Shown: positions 9,549 to 19,807 of the stretch, piece by piece
How positions within the stretch are numbered: position 1 is the stretch's first letter
Layout of the letters: every line of letters begins with the position of its first letter
Source of the DNA: Firmicutes bacterium HGW-Firmicutes-3
GTDB taxonomy: Bacteria; Bacillota; Clostridia; Lachnospirales; Vallitaleaceae
DNA length: 50,041 nt
Reading direction: 5' to 3'
NCBI GenBank assembly: GCA_002841435.1
Contig: PGZS01000002.1
Location: forward strand, 1-50,041
Notes under the pieces: model-generated
What the model saw: the letters and a program-made list of their open reading frames with translations, nothing else
Databases searched by the model: none
What the model was told of the DNA's origin: nothing
Translations under genes and position numbers: made by a program

Positions 9549-10499
9549 ATGAGGGATTTTATTGAACTAGCTGTTATTCTACCAGTTTTTAACGAGGCAA
9601 AAGCAATAGATAAGCATTTTAAAATAATTTATGATACATTGAAGCAATTTGATAGTGACATTCATTTTGTTATAGTTGACGATGGGTCAATAGATGATAC
9701 GTGGTCGATAGTACAAGGGTTAGTTAAAGATTATGGAGATGTAAAAGCAATAAGATTTTCACGTAATTTTGGCAAGGAGTTAGCAATTTTTGCCGGGTTA
9801 GAAAGTATTGACGCGCAAAAATATGTGATTATGGATTCTGATTTACAGCACCCTCCAAAATATATAAAAGATATGCTGGAAGTAATGGATACTGAGAATG
9901 CCGATATCGTGGAAGGTGTGAAAGAAAGCAGGGGAAAAGAGTCCTATATATATAAGATTGTTGCAACAAGTTTTTATAGATTGTTAGAGTCGTTAACCGG
10001 TCTTAAACTAGAAAACTCATCTGATTTTAAAATCATAAATAACAGGGTTGTATCTGCTTTGTGTGCCATAAAAGAAAAAAGTTTATTTTTCAGAGGGTTG
10101 GTTGATTGGGTTGGTTTTAAGAAAGTAGAATTCCCTTTTGTTGTTGACGCGAGGGAAGATGGTACAAGTCGTTTTACAGCGAGAACGTTAATTCGTTTAG
10201 CCTTTACAGCAATATTATCGCATACCAGTAAGCCTCTGTATTTAACAATAATCGCCAGTGGCATTATGTTTGTCCTAGCGATCATACTTGGGATTCAAAC
10301 GCTTTATAATTATGTATTAGGTCATGCAATTGGTGGTTTCACAACGGTTATTATTTTGATACTGTTTAGCAGTTCAATGATTATGTTTTCTTTGGGTATA
10401 ATAGGATTTTATATCTCAAGGATTTATGATGAAGTAAAAGGGCGACCAAGATATATTATTGCAGAAAACCATTTGAGAGATGAAGAAACTCATGAATAG
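9549..10499 (+). CDS. Family 2 glycosyltransferase, GtrB/polyprenyl-phosphate glycosyltransferase type
   Basis: AVILPVFNEAKAI...IVDDGSIDDTW...FSRNFGKELAIFAGLE...MDSDLQHPP; two C-terminal TM segments. Confidence 0.9.
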   Translation: MRDFIELAVILPVFNEAKAIDKHFKIIYDTLKQFDSDIHFVIVDDGSIDDTWSIVQGLVKDYGDVKAIRFSRNFGKELAIFAGLESIDAQKYVIMDSDLQHPPKYIKDMLEVMDTENADIVEGVKESRGKESYIYKIVATSFYRLLESLTGLKLENSSDFKIINNRVVSALCAIKEKSLFFRGLVDWVGFKKVEFPFVVDAREDGTSRFTARTLIRLAFTAILSHTSKPLYLTIIASGIMFVLAIILGIQTLYNYVLGHAIGGFTTVIILILFSSSMIMFSLGIIGFYISRIYDEVKGRPRYIIAENHLRDEETHE

Positions 10500-10941
10500 A
10501 AAACTAAGATATTTTGCGGATAAAAGAACTCTGGAGATTATAAGATATATAATTATTGGAATATTTACTACATTAGTAAGCTATATTTCTTTTTGGCTTT
10601 TTTATTACATATTTCACTGGGAGACTAATTTAAGTAATTTGTTTTCTGTATTTTTGGCAATAATATTTGCATTTGTAACAAATAAAATTTATGTTTTTAG
10701 AAGCATTCATAACTCTATCAAAGATATTTTAATAGAGGCAGTCGTCTTTTTCTTTTCAAGAGGTATATCCATAGTGCTTGAAATAATAGGGGTATTAGTA
10801 CTTACTTCTTTTTATACGGTGAATCCCATGGTCTCGAAAATTTCAGTCAGTTTTTTTGTGGTTATTATTAATTATTTTACATCTAAATATTTGGTATTTA
10901 AACCAAAAGAAGAAGGGAAAGTAAATGAATCATGGAAATAG
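10480..10941 (+). CDS. GtrA-family membrane protein (flippase-like)
   Basis: IIRYIIIGIFTTLVSYISFWLFYYIF...LAIIFAFVTNKIYVF; four TM; overlaps upstream CDS. Confidence 0.88.
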   Translation: MKKLMNRKLRYFADKRTLEIIRYIIIGIFTTLVSYISFWLFYYIFHWETNLSNLFSVFLAIIFAFVTNKIYVFRSIHNSIKDILIEAVVFFFSRGISIVLEIIGVLVLTSFYTVNPMVSKISVSFFVVIINYFTSKYLVFKPKEEGKVNESWK

Positions 10942-12560
10942 TTGATAGACAACGGGGAAAGTTTTATTTATTTATTGTGATTGCAATTGTTGTAGTAACT
11001 TATTTTGTCAATCTAAATATCCGTCTATATGGGGATGATTTTTTTTATATCAGGTTTACTAAAGTTGACTTGAGCTACTTTATTAACCGTCATACAGACC
11101 ACTATATGCGAGCAAATGGGCGAGCCATTATACATATTCTGGCTACATTTTTTCTTGGTTTGGATTTGCGTATTTGGCAGGTTTTCAACTCAGTCATGAT
11201 GGGTATGCTTGCGCTTTTTGGGATAAAAGCGATTATTTCAGTTCCGGCAGATTTTAAATCAAGTAATTCTGTTTTAGTAGCGGTTATTTTTTTTGCCTCA
11301 ATTGGCTACTTTGATCATGAAATGACCAGACAAAGTGTATATTGGTTAACAGGATCATTTAATTATTTGTATCCAACAGTAATGTTATTAATTTACTGGT
11401 ATCTACTGAATAAGGAAAAAAAATCTCTCTTGATTATAATGGCATTTTTTGCTGCAGCAACGGTCGAACAAGTGGCTGTGATGACTTTTGGTCTTACGTT
11501 GATGACAGTATTAGAAAGAAAATTTTTAGAAAAAAGGCAACCTGCTGTTCATTTGTTAATAGCTTTGGTTGTATCCTTTATTGGTATGTCTACGGTTATA
11601 TTTGCACCATCGGTTTTTCTTCGTGCATCAATTGAAAATGCACCGGTTAGTGGATTTATACCGCTACTGTTTTACAATATTAAAATACAAGGGACAACTT
11701 TTTTATTTTCAAAAGTAATGATGCCTTATCTAATTATGTCAATTATTTCTTCGATTGGTGTTGTCTATTATTACAAGGATATTCTAAATAGGTTTAAAAT
11801 GGTGCATCAACTAATTGTGATATTCAGTACAAGTGCATCACTTTGTTGGTTATGGCAGATGACGTCAAGGAATGCTCAGACAAATTATTTTAGTATTACA
11901 TGGCCTTATGGATTATTCTATTTGTTTACAGGAATAGGTATTTCAACGTTACTGTTTTATGCGGCTATTCTTATATATATCAATAAAGGTATAAAAAATT
12001 ATAAAATGCCAGTATTATCTTTGATTTTAGGTTTTGGATCACAAATTATGTTGCTCGTTTCGCCAGTATATGGTTATCGTAATTTGTTTGTAGCAATCAT
12101 TATGTTAGTGCTGTATGTGGCGTTAATACTACCATCATTTCATCAACTAGGCATTCCGGTTATAGTAGGTCTTTTTATCTGCTTTATGTTTGATAAACCA
12201 TGGTTGTTACCAATTCAAGCAATCGCTTTCTATTTGGCTTTTTACAAAAACAATACATCAATGAGAGCATTGAGATTAAAGCTTGCAAACTATATTGGGT
12301 ATGGGACAATAATAATTATTTCTATAATTGTTATGCAAAAATCCATCTATGGCTATCATACTAATGCTAAAGTATATGATGAGAATTTGGAAGTATCGAA
12401 TATATATATTGAAAATCAAAATGAAATAACTTTAGAGCAAGTCAAATTGCCTTATGAGTTATTTGCTTGGGTAATGCCATATCAAAATGAATATTATGCA
12501 CCATACTATAATTTATACCTTGGAATCAATCAAGATACTAAAATAGATTGGCAGGAGTAG
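10932..12560 (+). CDS. Polytopic membrane protein, DUF6056/GtrC-like putative glycosyltransferase
   Basis: LNIRLYGDDFFYIRF near N-terminus, >10 predicted TM helices, overlap with gtrA-like gene. Confidence 0.65.
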   Translation: MEIVDRQRGKFYLFIVIAIVVVTYFVNLNIRLYGDDFFYIRFTKVDLSYFINRHTDHYMRANGRAIIHILATFFLGLDLRIWQVFNSVMMGMLALFGIKAIISVPADFKSSNSVLVAVIFFASIGYFDHEMTRQSVYWLTGSFNYLYPTVMLLIYWYLLNKEKKSLLIIMAFFAAATVEQVAVMTFGLTLMTVLERKFLEKRQPAVHLLIALVVSFIGMSTVIFAPSVFLRASIENAPVSGFIPLLFYNIKIQGTTFLFSKVMMPYLIMSIISSIGVVYYYKDILNRFKMVHQLIVIFSTSASLCWLWQMTSRNAQTNYFSITWPYGLFYLFTGIGISTLLFYAAILIYINKGIKNYKMPVLSLILGFGSQIMLLVSPVYGYRNLFVAIIMLVLYVALILPSFHQLGIPVIVGLFICFMFDKPWLLPIQAIAFYLAFYKNNTSMRALRLKLANYIGYGTIIIISIIVMQKSIYGYHTNAKVYDENLEVSNIYIENQNEITLEQVKLPYELFAWVMPYQNEYYAPYYNLYLGINQDTKIDWQE

Positions 12561-12626
12561 CAAATATTTTGTATGCTGATGTTAAATAGAATAATACTCA
12601 TCTAAAAAACTGCATATAATAAGGTT

Positions 12627-12659
12627 AAAAGTCATCTGGTTGTATCAGATGACTTTTTT
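12627..12659 (+). terminator. Intrinsic terminator of gtr-like operon
   Basis: AAAAGTCATCTG-gttgtat-CAGATGACTTTTTT. Confidence 0.85.
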
Positions 12660-13101
12660 GTGTTTGCCTTCTATTAGTCCTTCAATGCATACGGATTTAC
12701 CTCGTTGTCAACGTCACTCTACTTAACTTTTAGATAATCTTCTTCGAGTTAAATGAAATGCACTCATTGAGGAGAACATAAAGCCTGCGAGATGAGGTGT
12801 GTTACTCACTAAATGTGGTACAATAATAGCAACAAACACAATGACATACACGCTAAAACATAGGTATAGGATTTTTGTAAAAATAATTATACACATCAGG
12901 TAAAAATACTTGTAGACCTAAGGAATTATTAAGTATAGAATTATTACATTTCAACTTGTCTGTTAAGATTAAAGAATAACATTCTTGAATAACGCAACAG
13001 ATTTCTTAAATATATAGTCTCTTGTGACAAACTAAAAATAATAAAACAATCTACCAGCATTCAACACAAAGCGGTTTAGATTATGTATAGGAGGTCATTC
13101 A

Positions 13102-14901
13102 TTGATGCAAAAACCCAAAATGAATCTATATATCAAAATAATCATGATTTATATTTTTTTGATTCTATTACCGTTAACAATTTTGTTTTTTACATTTACC
13201 TATAAAGCGTTAAGTGAGATACAAACGAATTACCTCTCGTTTATGATGGAAAACAATAATCAATTAAACCAAAGAATCAGCTTAATTATTACGGATATTG
13301 ATCGTGTATCGTCACTTTCAGTTATTGATGATGAAGCACAAAGGATTCTAAGCAAGAATTATAAAACCTATGGCGTAGAAAATCTCACTGATCGTGAAAA
13401 AATGATTAATTTAATCAGCATCTCTTCTACATTAAGTACTTTTTTCTATGAGGTCATTTATGTTAGTCAATATGAAATGTTTTATACTAATTTAAGTTCA
13501 ATATCTCAAGAACTAGAGGATAGAATTATTAACGAATGGATTCCTTATCTGACAGCTAATGGTAATAAACGAATGATTACGGATATTTATCAAAAAAATA
13601 CGGGAGTAGCTTATATATCCATTAATAGAAGAATATTGAATCCATATAGTTATAAAGTAAACGGATATGTTTTTATAAATATACGACAAAAGGACTTGCA
13701 GAGAAATCTAGACAAAACAAATAGGACAAAGAAGGATGGATTTATAACAAATACAATTATACTAAGTGAAAACAATATCATTTATCATTCAAAGGATGAA
13801 GACTCTTTACCAATCGAGTTTAATAGGGTTATTTTTGATACGATTAAAAATAACTGGGAGAGTATTGAAAAATCCAGATTGAAAATAGAGTTTGAAGGTA
13901 ATGAATACATTATGACAGGCATAAAAAACGAAGATACAGGCTGGTATATTATTCAATACATACCAATGAAGTACATTGCCAATTATTCAAAAAAAACACT
14001 TTACTTTTATTTATTTATTATGCTTCCTATATTGTCTTTATTTCTTCTGTTAGGATATTACTTTTCAGAAAGAATCGTATCCCCAGTACATAAGTTGAAA
14101 TGTGCCATGAAAAAAGTGGAAAATGGTATTTTTGAGCAGTTGAAAGATAAAAGTAAAAAAGCGAATGAAATAGATGAATTAATTGAATCTTATAATACAA
14201 TGGTCATTAGACTTGAAAAAACTATACGTCAAAAATACATATCTGAAATGAATAAACGAACAATTGAGTTTAAAATGCTTCAGGCACAGATTAACCCCCA
14301 CTTTCTATACAACACGCTTAACCTTATCACTTCAATGGCAGAACTTGAAGGGAATGGAAAAATAGGAAGAGTTTCAAACAGCCTGGCGAGAATGTTTAGG
14401 TATAACATTCAGGAAGGTGACATAGTTAGAATTAAACAAGAGTTAGAACAGGTCTCTAATTATGTAACAATTCAGAAATTGAGATTTTATGATAAAGTAG
14501 AATTTTGTTATGAGATTTCAGAGGAAATAGAGTCCTATTATATGTTGAAATTTTTATTTCAACCCCTTATTGAGAATGCCATTTTCCATGGGATTGAAAA
14601 TAAAGACGGTCCCGGTAAAATTGACATGATTTTTAAAGAAGAGCAAGAAATGTTAATTATTAAGATTATAGATGACGGGGTGGGAATGTCTGAAGATACT
14701 TACCTTGGTATATTAGAAAAAATTACGAGGAGAAGAGAAGAGTATTTTAAGCAAGAAAGATACGATCATATTGGTATTGAAAACATTCACTGTAGAATTA
14801 GGGACTATTATGGAGAAGAATTTGGGCTACACATTGAATCCATATTGGGAGAAGGAACAATTATTGAAATGAAAATTCCGATAGTCAAGGAGATGAAATA
14901 A
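13102..14901 (+). CDS. Sensor histidine kinase, YesM/LytS-type
   Basis: TM-extracellular-TM, HAMP-like segment, QAQINPHFLYNTLNLI H-box, GVGMSEDTY and IGIENIHCRI ATPase motifs. Confidence 0.92.
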   Translation: MMQKPKMNLYIKIIMIYIFLILLPLTILFFTFTYKALSEIQTNYLSFMMENNNQLNQRISLIITDIDRVSSLSVIDDEAQRILSKNYKTYGVENLTDREKMINLISISSTLSTFFYEVIYVSQYEMFYTNLSSISQELEDRIINEWIPYLTANGNKRMITDIYQKNTGVAYISINRRILNPYSYKVNGYVFINIRQKDLQRNLDKTNRTKKDGFITNTIILSENNIIYHSKDEDSLPIEFNRVIFDTIKNNWESIEKSRLKIEFEGNEYIMTGIKNEDTGWYIIQYIPMKYIANYSKKTLYFYLFIMLPILSLFLLLGYYFSERIVSPVHKLKCAMKKVENGIFEQLKDKSKKANEIDELIESYNTMVIRLEKTIRQKYISEMNKRTIEFKMLQAQINPHFLYNTLNLITSMAELEGNGKIGRVSNSLARMFRYNIQEGDIVRIKQELEQVSNYVTIQKLRFYDKVEFCYEISEEIESYYMLKFLFQPLIENAIFHGIENKDGPGKIDMIFKEEQEMLIIKIIDDGVGMSEDTYLGILEKITRRREEYFKQERYDHIGIENIHCRIRDYYGEEFGLHIESILGEGTIIEMKIPIVKEMK

Positions 14902-16476
14902 TTGAAAATACTTATTGTAGAAGATGAATTCTATATGAGAAAGGCATTAATAAAAATTATTCATGGAAAGTATAATAATGATTGCGAGATTACGGAAGCT
15001 GAAAATGGGATTAAGGCTACAGAATACTTTAAGGATAACTATTTCGACATTGTTATTACAGATATCAGAATGCCCCAAATGAACGGACTAGAACTAGCAG
15101 AGTGGATTCAGAAGCATTATCCTCACACATTTATAATTATTATTAGTGGCTATTCTGAATTTGAATATGCACAAAAAGCACTCAAATATAAGGTTAAGGA
15201 GTATATTCTTAAGCCCTTAGAAAAAGAGGAAATTTATCGTGTGCTCGACACAGTTTTTAAGGAAGTCGATGTTAAAGTCTTAAAGGAAAAACAGGAAGCA
15301 ATTTTGATTAAGAATGCTACACAAGCAATAGAACGGCAAGAATTGGCGAGTATTATTAATAATAGACAAAATCTTAATAAAGAAGATTTCATGGAGCTTC
15401 TCGATATTGAATCTGAACAGATATTTTTCAGTATTATGGTTGTTCGTTATAAGAAGGTTATTAATGAACAGGTTAAGGAGTCTTTTAAAATGATATTTCG
15501 AAATGCAAACAATATCAAGACCTATTATAATTATGCAAATAGAAATGAAATGCTAGTTTTCTCCTATGGATATAATAGCTTAAAGCATTATGTAGACGAG
15601 ATATACTCAAGGCATTTGTATTGCATAAAAAATATGATTTCTATGGGTGAAGCAGATGATGTTGTTATAGGAATAAGTAAGACACATGATAGAATTATAG
15701 ATTTTTCTGTTGCCTATGATGAAGCTAGACAATCCCTTCTTAATTACTTTTTACTAGGCTGGGGAAAGGTGTATATATATAGTGACAATATGAACAGTGA
15801 TAATGAACCAATGAAGATGTCAAACGATCTTTTTAACCGATTTAAAAGTGGACTAATGGATGGGGATTTAATACGAAGTACGAATACACTTAATAGGATT
15901 GTGGAATTTTTAGTTAATTATAAAAATAATGAAAGTACTGAAAGTACTGCTATTACAATTCAACTGTTCTATATGAAACTAGAGATTATCCTAGATGAAG
16001 TAGCAAACAAAAATAACATAAAATTGGATACTAGGAAAGAATATGATTCTTTTAATGAAGTAGGGGATTTAGTTGATTATTTTAGTAGACTCATTTCTAT
16101 CATATGCAAAGAAATGGATCTAAAAAACAAGGAAACTTCCGTTATTAAATCTTTGGTAGAGTACATTAAAAATAATTATTATGAACCCCTTTCTCTGGAT
16201 GAGATAGCGAGTAAAATGTATTTTATGAACCCATCTTACTTAAGTAGGTTATTTCATGATGAGACGGGCGATACTTTTTCAAAAACACTATTAAATATAC
16301 GAATGGAGAAAGCTAAACAATTATTGGATGAACAAGAGCTCTCTATAACAGAAGTAGCAGTCACGGTTGGCTATAATAATGTAGCTTACTTTATTAAAAC
16401 GTTTAAAAGTATTTATCAACAGACACCTGGACAATATCGAAAGACCTGTGGCAATAAATCAAATATGCGAAACTAA
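14902..16476 (+). CDS. Response regulator, YesN-type with AraC HTH output
   Basis: ILIVEDEFYMRKALI...DIVITDIRMPQMNGLEL...SGYSEFEYAQKALKYKVKEYILKPLEK and C-terminal AraC HTH (NPSYLSRLFHDETGDTFSKTL...VGYNNVAYFIKTFKSIYQQTPGQYR). TTG start abutting the kinase stop. Confidence 0.93.
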   Translation: MKILIVEDEFYMRKALIKIIHGKYNNDCEITEAENGIKATEYFKDNYFDIVITDIRMPQMNGLELAEWIQKHYPHTFIIIISGYSEFEYAQKALKYKVKEYILKPLEKEEIYRVLDTVFKEVDVKVLKEKQEAILIKNATQAIERQELASIINNRQNLNKEDFMELLDIESEQIFFSIMVVRYKKVINEQVKESFKMIFRNANNIKTYYNYANRNEMLVFSYGYNSLKHYVDEIYSRHLYCIKNMISMGEADDVVIGISKTHDRIIDFSVAYDEARQSLLNYFLLGWGKVYIYSDNMNSDNEPMKMSNDLFNRFKSGLMDGDLIRSTNTLNRIVEFLVNYKNNESTESTAITIQLFYMKLEIILDEVANKNNIKLDTRKEYDSFNEVGDLVDYFSRLISIICKEMDLKNKETSVIKSLVEYIKNNYYEPLSLDEIASKMYFMNPSYLSRLFHDETGDTFSKTLLNIRMEKAKQLLDEQELSITEVAVTVGYNNVAYFIKTFKSIYQQTPGQYRKTCGNKSNMRN

Positions 16477-16614
16477 AGAGTGATGGCTATAATTTAAGTA
16501 AAATAAGTGATAAAGATTTTGATAGATTAGTTATATTATTATGATGCTTTCCAAGATAATATATATTTGTGGTAACTCATAACTACATAAAATAATATTA
16601 GGAGGAAAAAAGAA

Positions 16615-17931
16615 ATGCTAAGATGGCTTAAAAAAATTATTGTAATGGTATGTGTACTTTCTTTGCTAGTATCTTTATTAGGTTGTGCTAAAGAAGAAAA
16701 AACAGGAACTACAGAAACTACAGAGGGAAAATCAACAAGTTCAAGTTCTGAGGAAGAAGTAATACTTACAGTATGGTTACCTTCAAATAATGAAAGTGAG
16801 AACAAGGTAATGTCTGAAATTATGGATGCTTATAATGAACTGAATGTAGGTAAAGTAGTTGTGGAATATCAGTTTGTTCCAAGAGCTAATGCTTTTGCTT
16901 ATGAAGATAAGATTAGTGCGGCTGTAACAATTAATCAACTACCAGATGTTTTAATGATGGACGGTCCGAATGTTAGTAACTATGCTTATTCAGAAATAAT
17001 TAAGCCAATTACTGAATTTTTCACTGAAGACGAACTAGATGATTTTGTTGCATCTATGCTTAGTCAAGGAACTTATAACGGAGAGTTATATGCTCTTTCT
17101 CCATCAGAATCAAGCGTAGTTATTTATTACAACAAAGATATTATTGATGCAGCGGGTATTGAGGTTCCAATGAAACTTGAAGATGCTTGGACTTTTGATG
17201 AATTCATGGAGATTGTTAAAACGGTACACAAGGATGGCGAAGTCTATGGTGTTAACATAGCACCTGACTATGGAACTGGAGAATGGATGACTTACATGCC
17301 TACGTTATTTCTATGGTCGTTTGGTGGGAATATTATATCAGAAGATGGAATGACTGCAGAAGGGTATATCAATAGTAGTGCTTCTGTTGAAGCTATGGAA
17401 TATTTTCAAAGCCTTTCCAATTACTCCAATTGGCAAGCAACTCCAACAGAATTTGAAGAAGGCAGAGCAGCATTTAAGATATGCGGATCTTGGTTAGTGC
17501 CAGGATTTGAAGCTAATCCTGATTTAAATTGGGGTATTACATATTTACCATATGAAAAGACACACGTAGCACCTTCTGGAGACTGGGCTTGGGGCGTCTC
17601 TTCAACAAAGCATGCAAAAGAAAGTGCTGATTTCCTAAAGTATATGCTAAATGCTGAAAACATTGAAAATTTTACAACGATTGCGGCTAAACCTCCAACA
17701 AGAAAATCATTGTTAAATGCATCAGAGTTATGGGCTAGTTATCCAAGAAGTATTATCAAGGATCAAGTTATCAACAGTGGACACCCAAGACCAAAAACAC
17801 CAGCTTATCCAGTTGTAACACAGGAATTTGCATCAGCTGCAGTGGATTTATTCTTAGGTGCTGATGTAAAAGAAAGACTGGATTTAGCAGCGTCGAATAT
17901 TGATGAGAATCTTCAAAGATATTTTAAATAG
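16615..17931 (+). CDS. Carbohydrate ABC transporter substrate-binding lipoprotein
   Basis: Lipobox SLLGC; VWLPSNNESENKVMSEI..., family 1 extracellular SBP features. Confidence 0.9.
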   Translation: MLRWLKKIIVMVCVLSLLVSLLGCAKEEKTGTTETTEGKSTSSSSEEEVILTVWLPSNNESENKVMSEIMDAYNELNVGKVVVEYQFVPRANAFAYEDKISAAVTINQLPDVLMMDGPNVSNYAYSEIIKPITEFFTEDELDDFVASMLSQGTYNGELYALSPSESSVVIYYNKDIIDAAGIEVPMKLEDAWTFDEFMEIVKTVHKDGEVYGVNIAPDYGTGEWMTYMPTLFLWSFGGNIISEDGMTAEGYINSSASVEAMEYFQSLSNYSNWQATPTEFEEGRAAFKICGSWLVPGFEANPDLNWGITYLPYEKTHVAPSGDWAWGVSSTKHAKESADFLKYMLNAENIENFTTIAAKPPTRKSLLNASELWASYPRSIIKDQVINSGHPRPKTPAYPVVTQEFASAAVDLFLGADVKERLDLAASNIDENLQRYFK

Positions 17932-17944
17932 TGTTTAATCATGG

Positions 17945-17982
17945 ATATCCTTCCAAAGTTGTTTTAGAATCTGGAAGGATAT
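17945..17982 (+). other. Intra-operon stem-loop
   Basis: Perfect 11-bp repeat ATATCCTTCCA / TGGAAGGATAT without U-run, between SBP and permease genes. Confidence 0.6.
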
Positions 17983-18052
17983 TACATGACTTAATGTACA
18001 CGTAATCTAATATAATAGAGCATTATTTTAATATATTACGAAAGGAGAGTAT

Positions 18053-18952
18053 ATGATTCATAAGATTCAACACCGTTTTCATATTGCTAAATATCAAAAA
18101 TCGTTACTTGGAATTATGTTTGTATTACCAGCTATATGTCTACTATTTACATTTTTGATTTTACCAGCTATTATGGCAGGAAAATATAGTTTTTACAATT
18201 ACAGTATACTGAAACCTGAAAACATGAATTTTATCGGATTAACAAATTATACAGATGTATTACAGAGCAAAGCATTTTGGAAGACAATGACAAACACATT
18301 CTATTTTGTTGTGGTAGTGGTACCGTTTCAAAGCTCACTGGCATTATTGATGGCAATTTTAATTAATAAGAAATCAAGGATTACCAATGTCTTTAGAATC
18401 GGTTTTTTTAGTCCAGTAATCACCTCAATCGTTGTAATATCCATCCTTTGGACATTTATGTATGCAAAAGAAGGCTTAATCAATAATTTCTTAAGTATTT
18501 TCGGCATACCTAATCAGCCATTCTTAACAAGCGAAAAGCAGGCCATGAATTCCATAATTTTCATGTCGGCTTGGCAGGCATCAGGATATTTTATGATGAT
18601 TTTTTTAGCTGGCTTAAAGGAAATCCCTGAAACACTGTATGAAGCTGCAGCTATAGATGGAGCCAACAAGTTTAAACAATTCATCCATGTCACAGTTCCA
18701 GGACTTAGAAATGTCATAAAATTCGTTGTAGTCGTTACAACAATTCATGCTTTTAAACTTTTTCAACAGCCATTTATTATGACAGGTGGAGGTCCTAATG
18801 GAAGTACCCAGACGGTTGTACAGATGATCTACAAAGAGGGTTTTCAATATAGAAATGCTGGATACTCATCGACAATAGCTATTTTGTTCTTTATAGTAAT
18901 TGCAGCTGTTTCTACCTTAATTCAGAAGCTTATAAAAGATCGTTCATATTGA
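18053..18952 (+). CDS. Sugar ABC transporter permease (MalF/UgpA type)
   Basis: Six TM; EAAAIDGANKFKQFIHVTVPGLRNVI EAA loop. Confidence 0.93.
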   Translation: MIHKIQHRFHIAKYQKSLLGIMFVLPAICLLFTFLILPAIMAGKYSFYNYSILKPENMNFIGLTNYTDVLQSKAFWKTMTNTFYFVVVVVPFQSSLALLMAILINKKSRITNVFRIGFFSPVITSIVVISILWTFMYAKEGLINNFLSIFGIPNQPFLTSEKQAMNSIIFMSAWQASGYFMMIFLAGLKEIPETLYEAAAIDGANKFKQFIHVTVPGLRNVIKFVVVVTTIHAFKLFQQPFIMTGGGPNGSTQTVVQMIYKEGFQYRNAGYSSTIAILFFIVIAAVSTLIQKLIKDRSY

Positions 18953-18964
18953 GGAGGAATAATA

Positions 18965-19807
18965 ATGAAAAAATTGAATAAAAGACACATTATAGATATT
19001 GGTTCCCTCATTTTAAGAACATTATTTTTCTTGGTATTCATCGCACCATTGCTATGGCTAGTAGTATCTTCTTTCAAACAGGAAATGAATATTTTTAAAG
19101 ACATGGGCTCACTAAGTGCATTTATCCCAAAAGATCTTTTTTTGGGAAATTACACGAAGGCTTTTCAACGAGCTGATCTCATCAAATATGTGATGAACAG
19201 TATGTTTTATGTTTTTCTAATTACACTATTTGGTATGATTGTTAACAGTTTATGTGGGTATGGTTTAGCTAAGTTGAAGGTGCCCTATAGTAAACAAATT
19301 CTTAAATTTATTATCGCACTCATTATCATCCCCTTTGAAACAATTATTTTGCCCCTTTTCTTGATTGTTAATAATTTCGGATGGGTTAACAGCTTTCAGG
19401 CGCTTATTGTACCGTTTATTGCCAATTGCTTCAATATTTATCTTTTTAAACAGTTTTTTTCAGGGATACCAGATGAATTTTTGGAAGCTGCTAGAGTAGA
19501 TGGCGCTTCTGACTTGAGAACTTTCTTACAGATTGTTCTTCCTCAATCTACGACAGTTTTTGCTACCGTTTTTATTCTTACTTTCGTTGCACATTGGGGA
19601 GACTTCATGTGGCCTTTAATCGTTGCTTCTGATGATTCGGTAAGGACAATTCAAGTGGGTTTACAGTTTTTATTTACCAATCCACCACAATTATATGGTG
19701 TCATCTTAGCTGGGCTTACCTTTTCAACAATTCCATTGGCAATAATATTCCTTATGTTTCAAAAGTACTATGTACAGAGTGCTGCATCTTCAGGCTTGAA
19801 AGGTTAG
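18965..19807 (+). CDS. Sugar ABC transporter permease (MalG/UgpE type)
   Basis: EAARVDGASDLRTFLQIVLPQSTTV EAA loop; six TM. Confidence 0.93.
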   Translation: MKKLNKRHIIDIGSLILRTLFFLVFIAPLLWLVVSSFKQEMNIFKDMGSLSAFIPKDLFLGNYTKAFQRADLIKYVMNSMFYVFLITLFGMIVNSLCGYGLAKLKVPYSKQILKFIIALIIIPFETIILPLFLIVNNFGWVNSFQALIVPFIANCFNIYLFKQFFSGIPDEFLEAARVDGASDLRTFLQIVLPQSTTVFATVFILTFVAHWGDFMWPLIVASDDSVRTIQVGLQFLFTNPPQLYGVILAGLTFSTIPLAIIFLMFQKYYVQSAASSGLKG

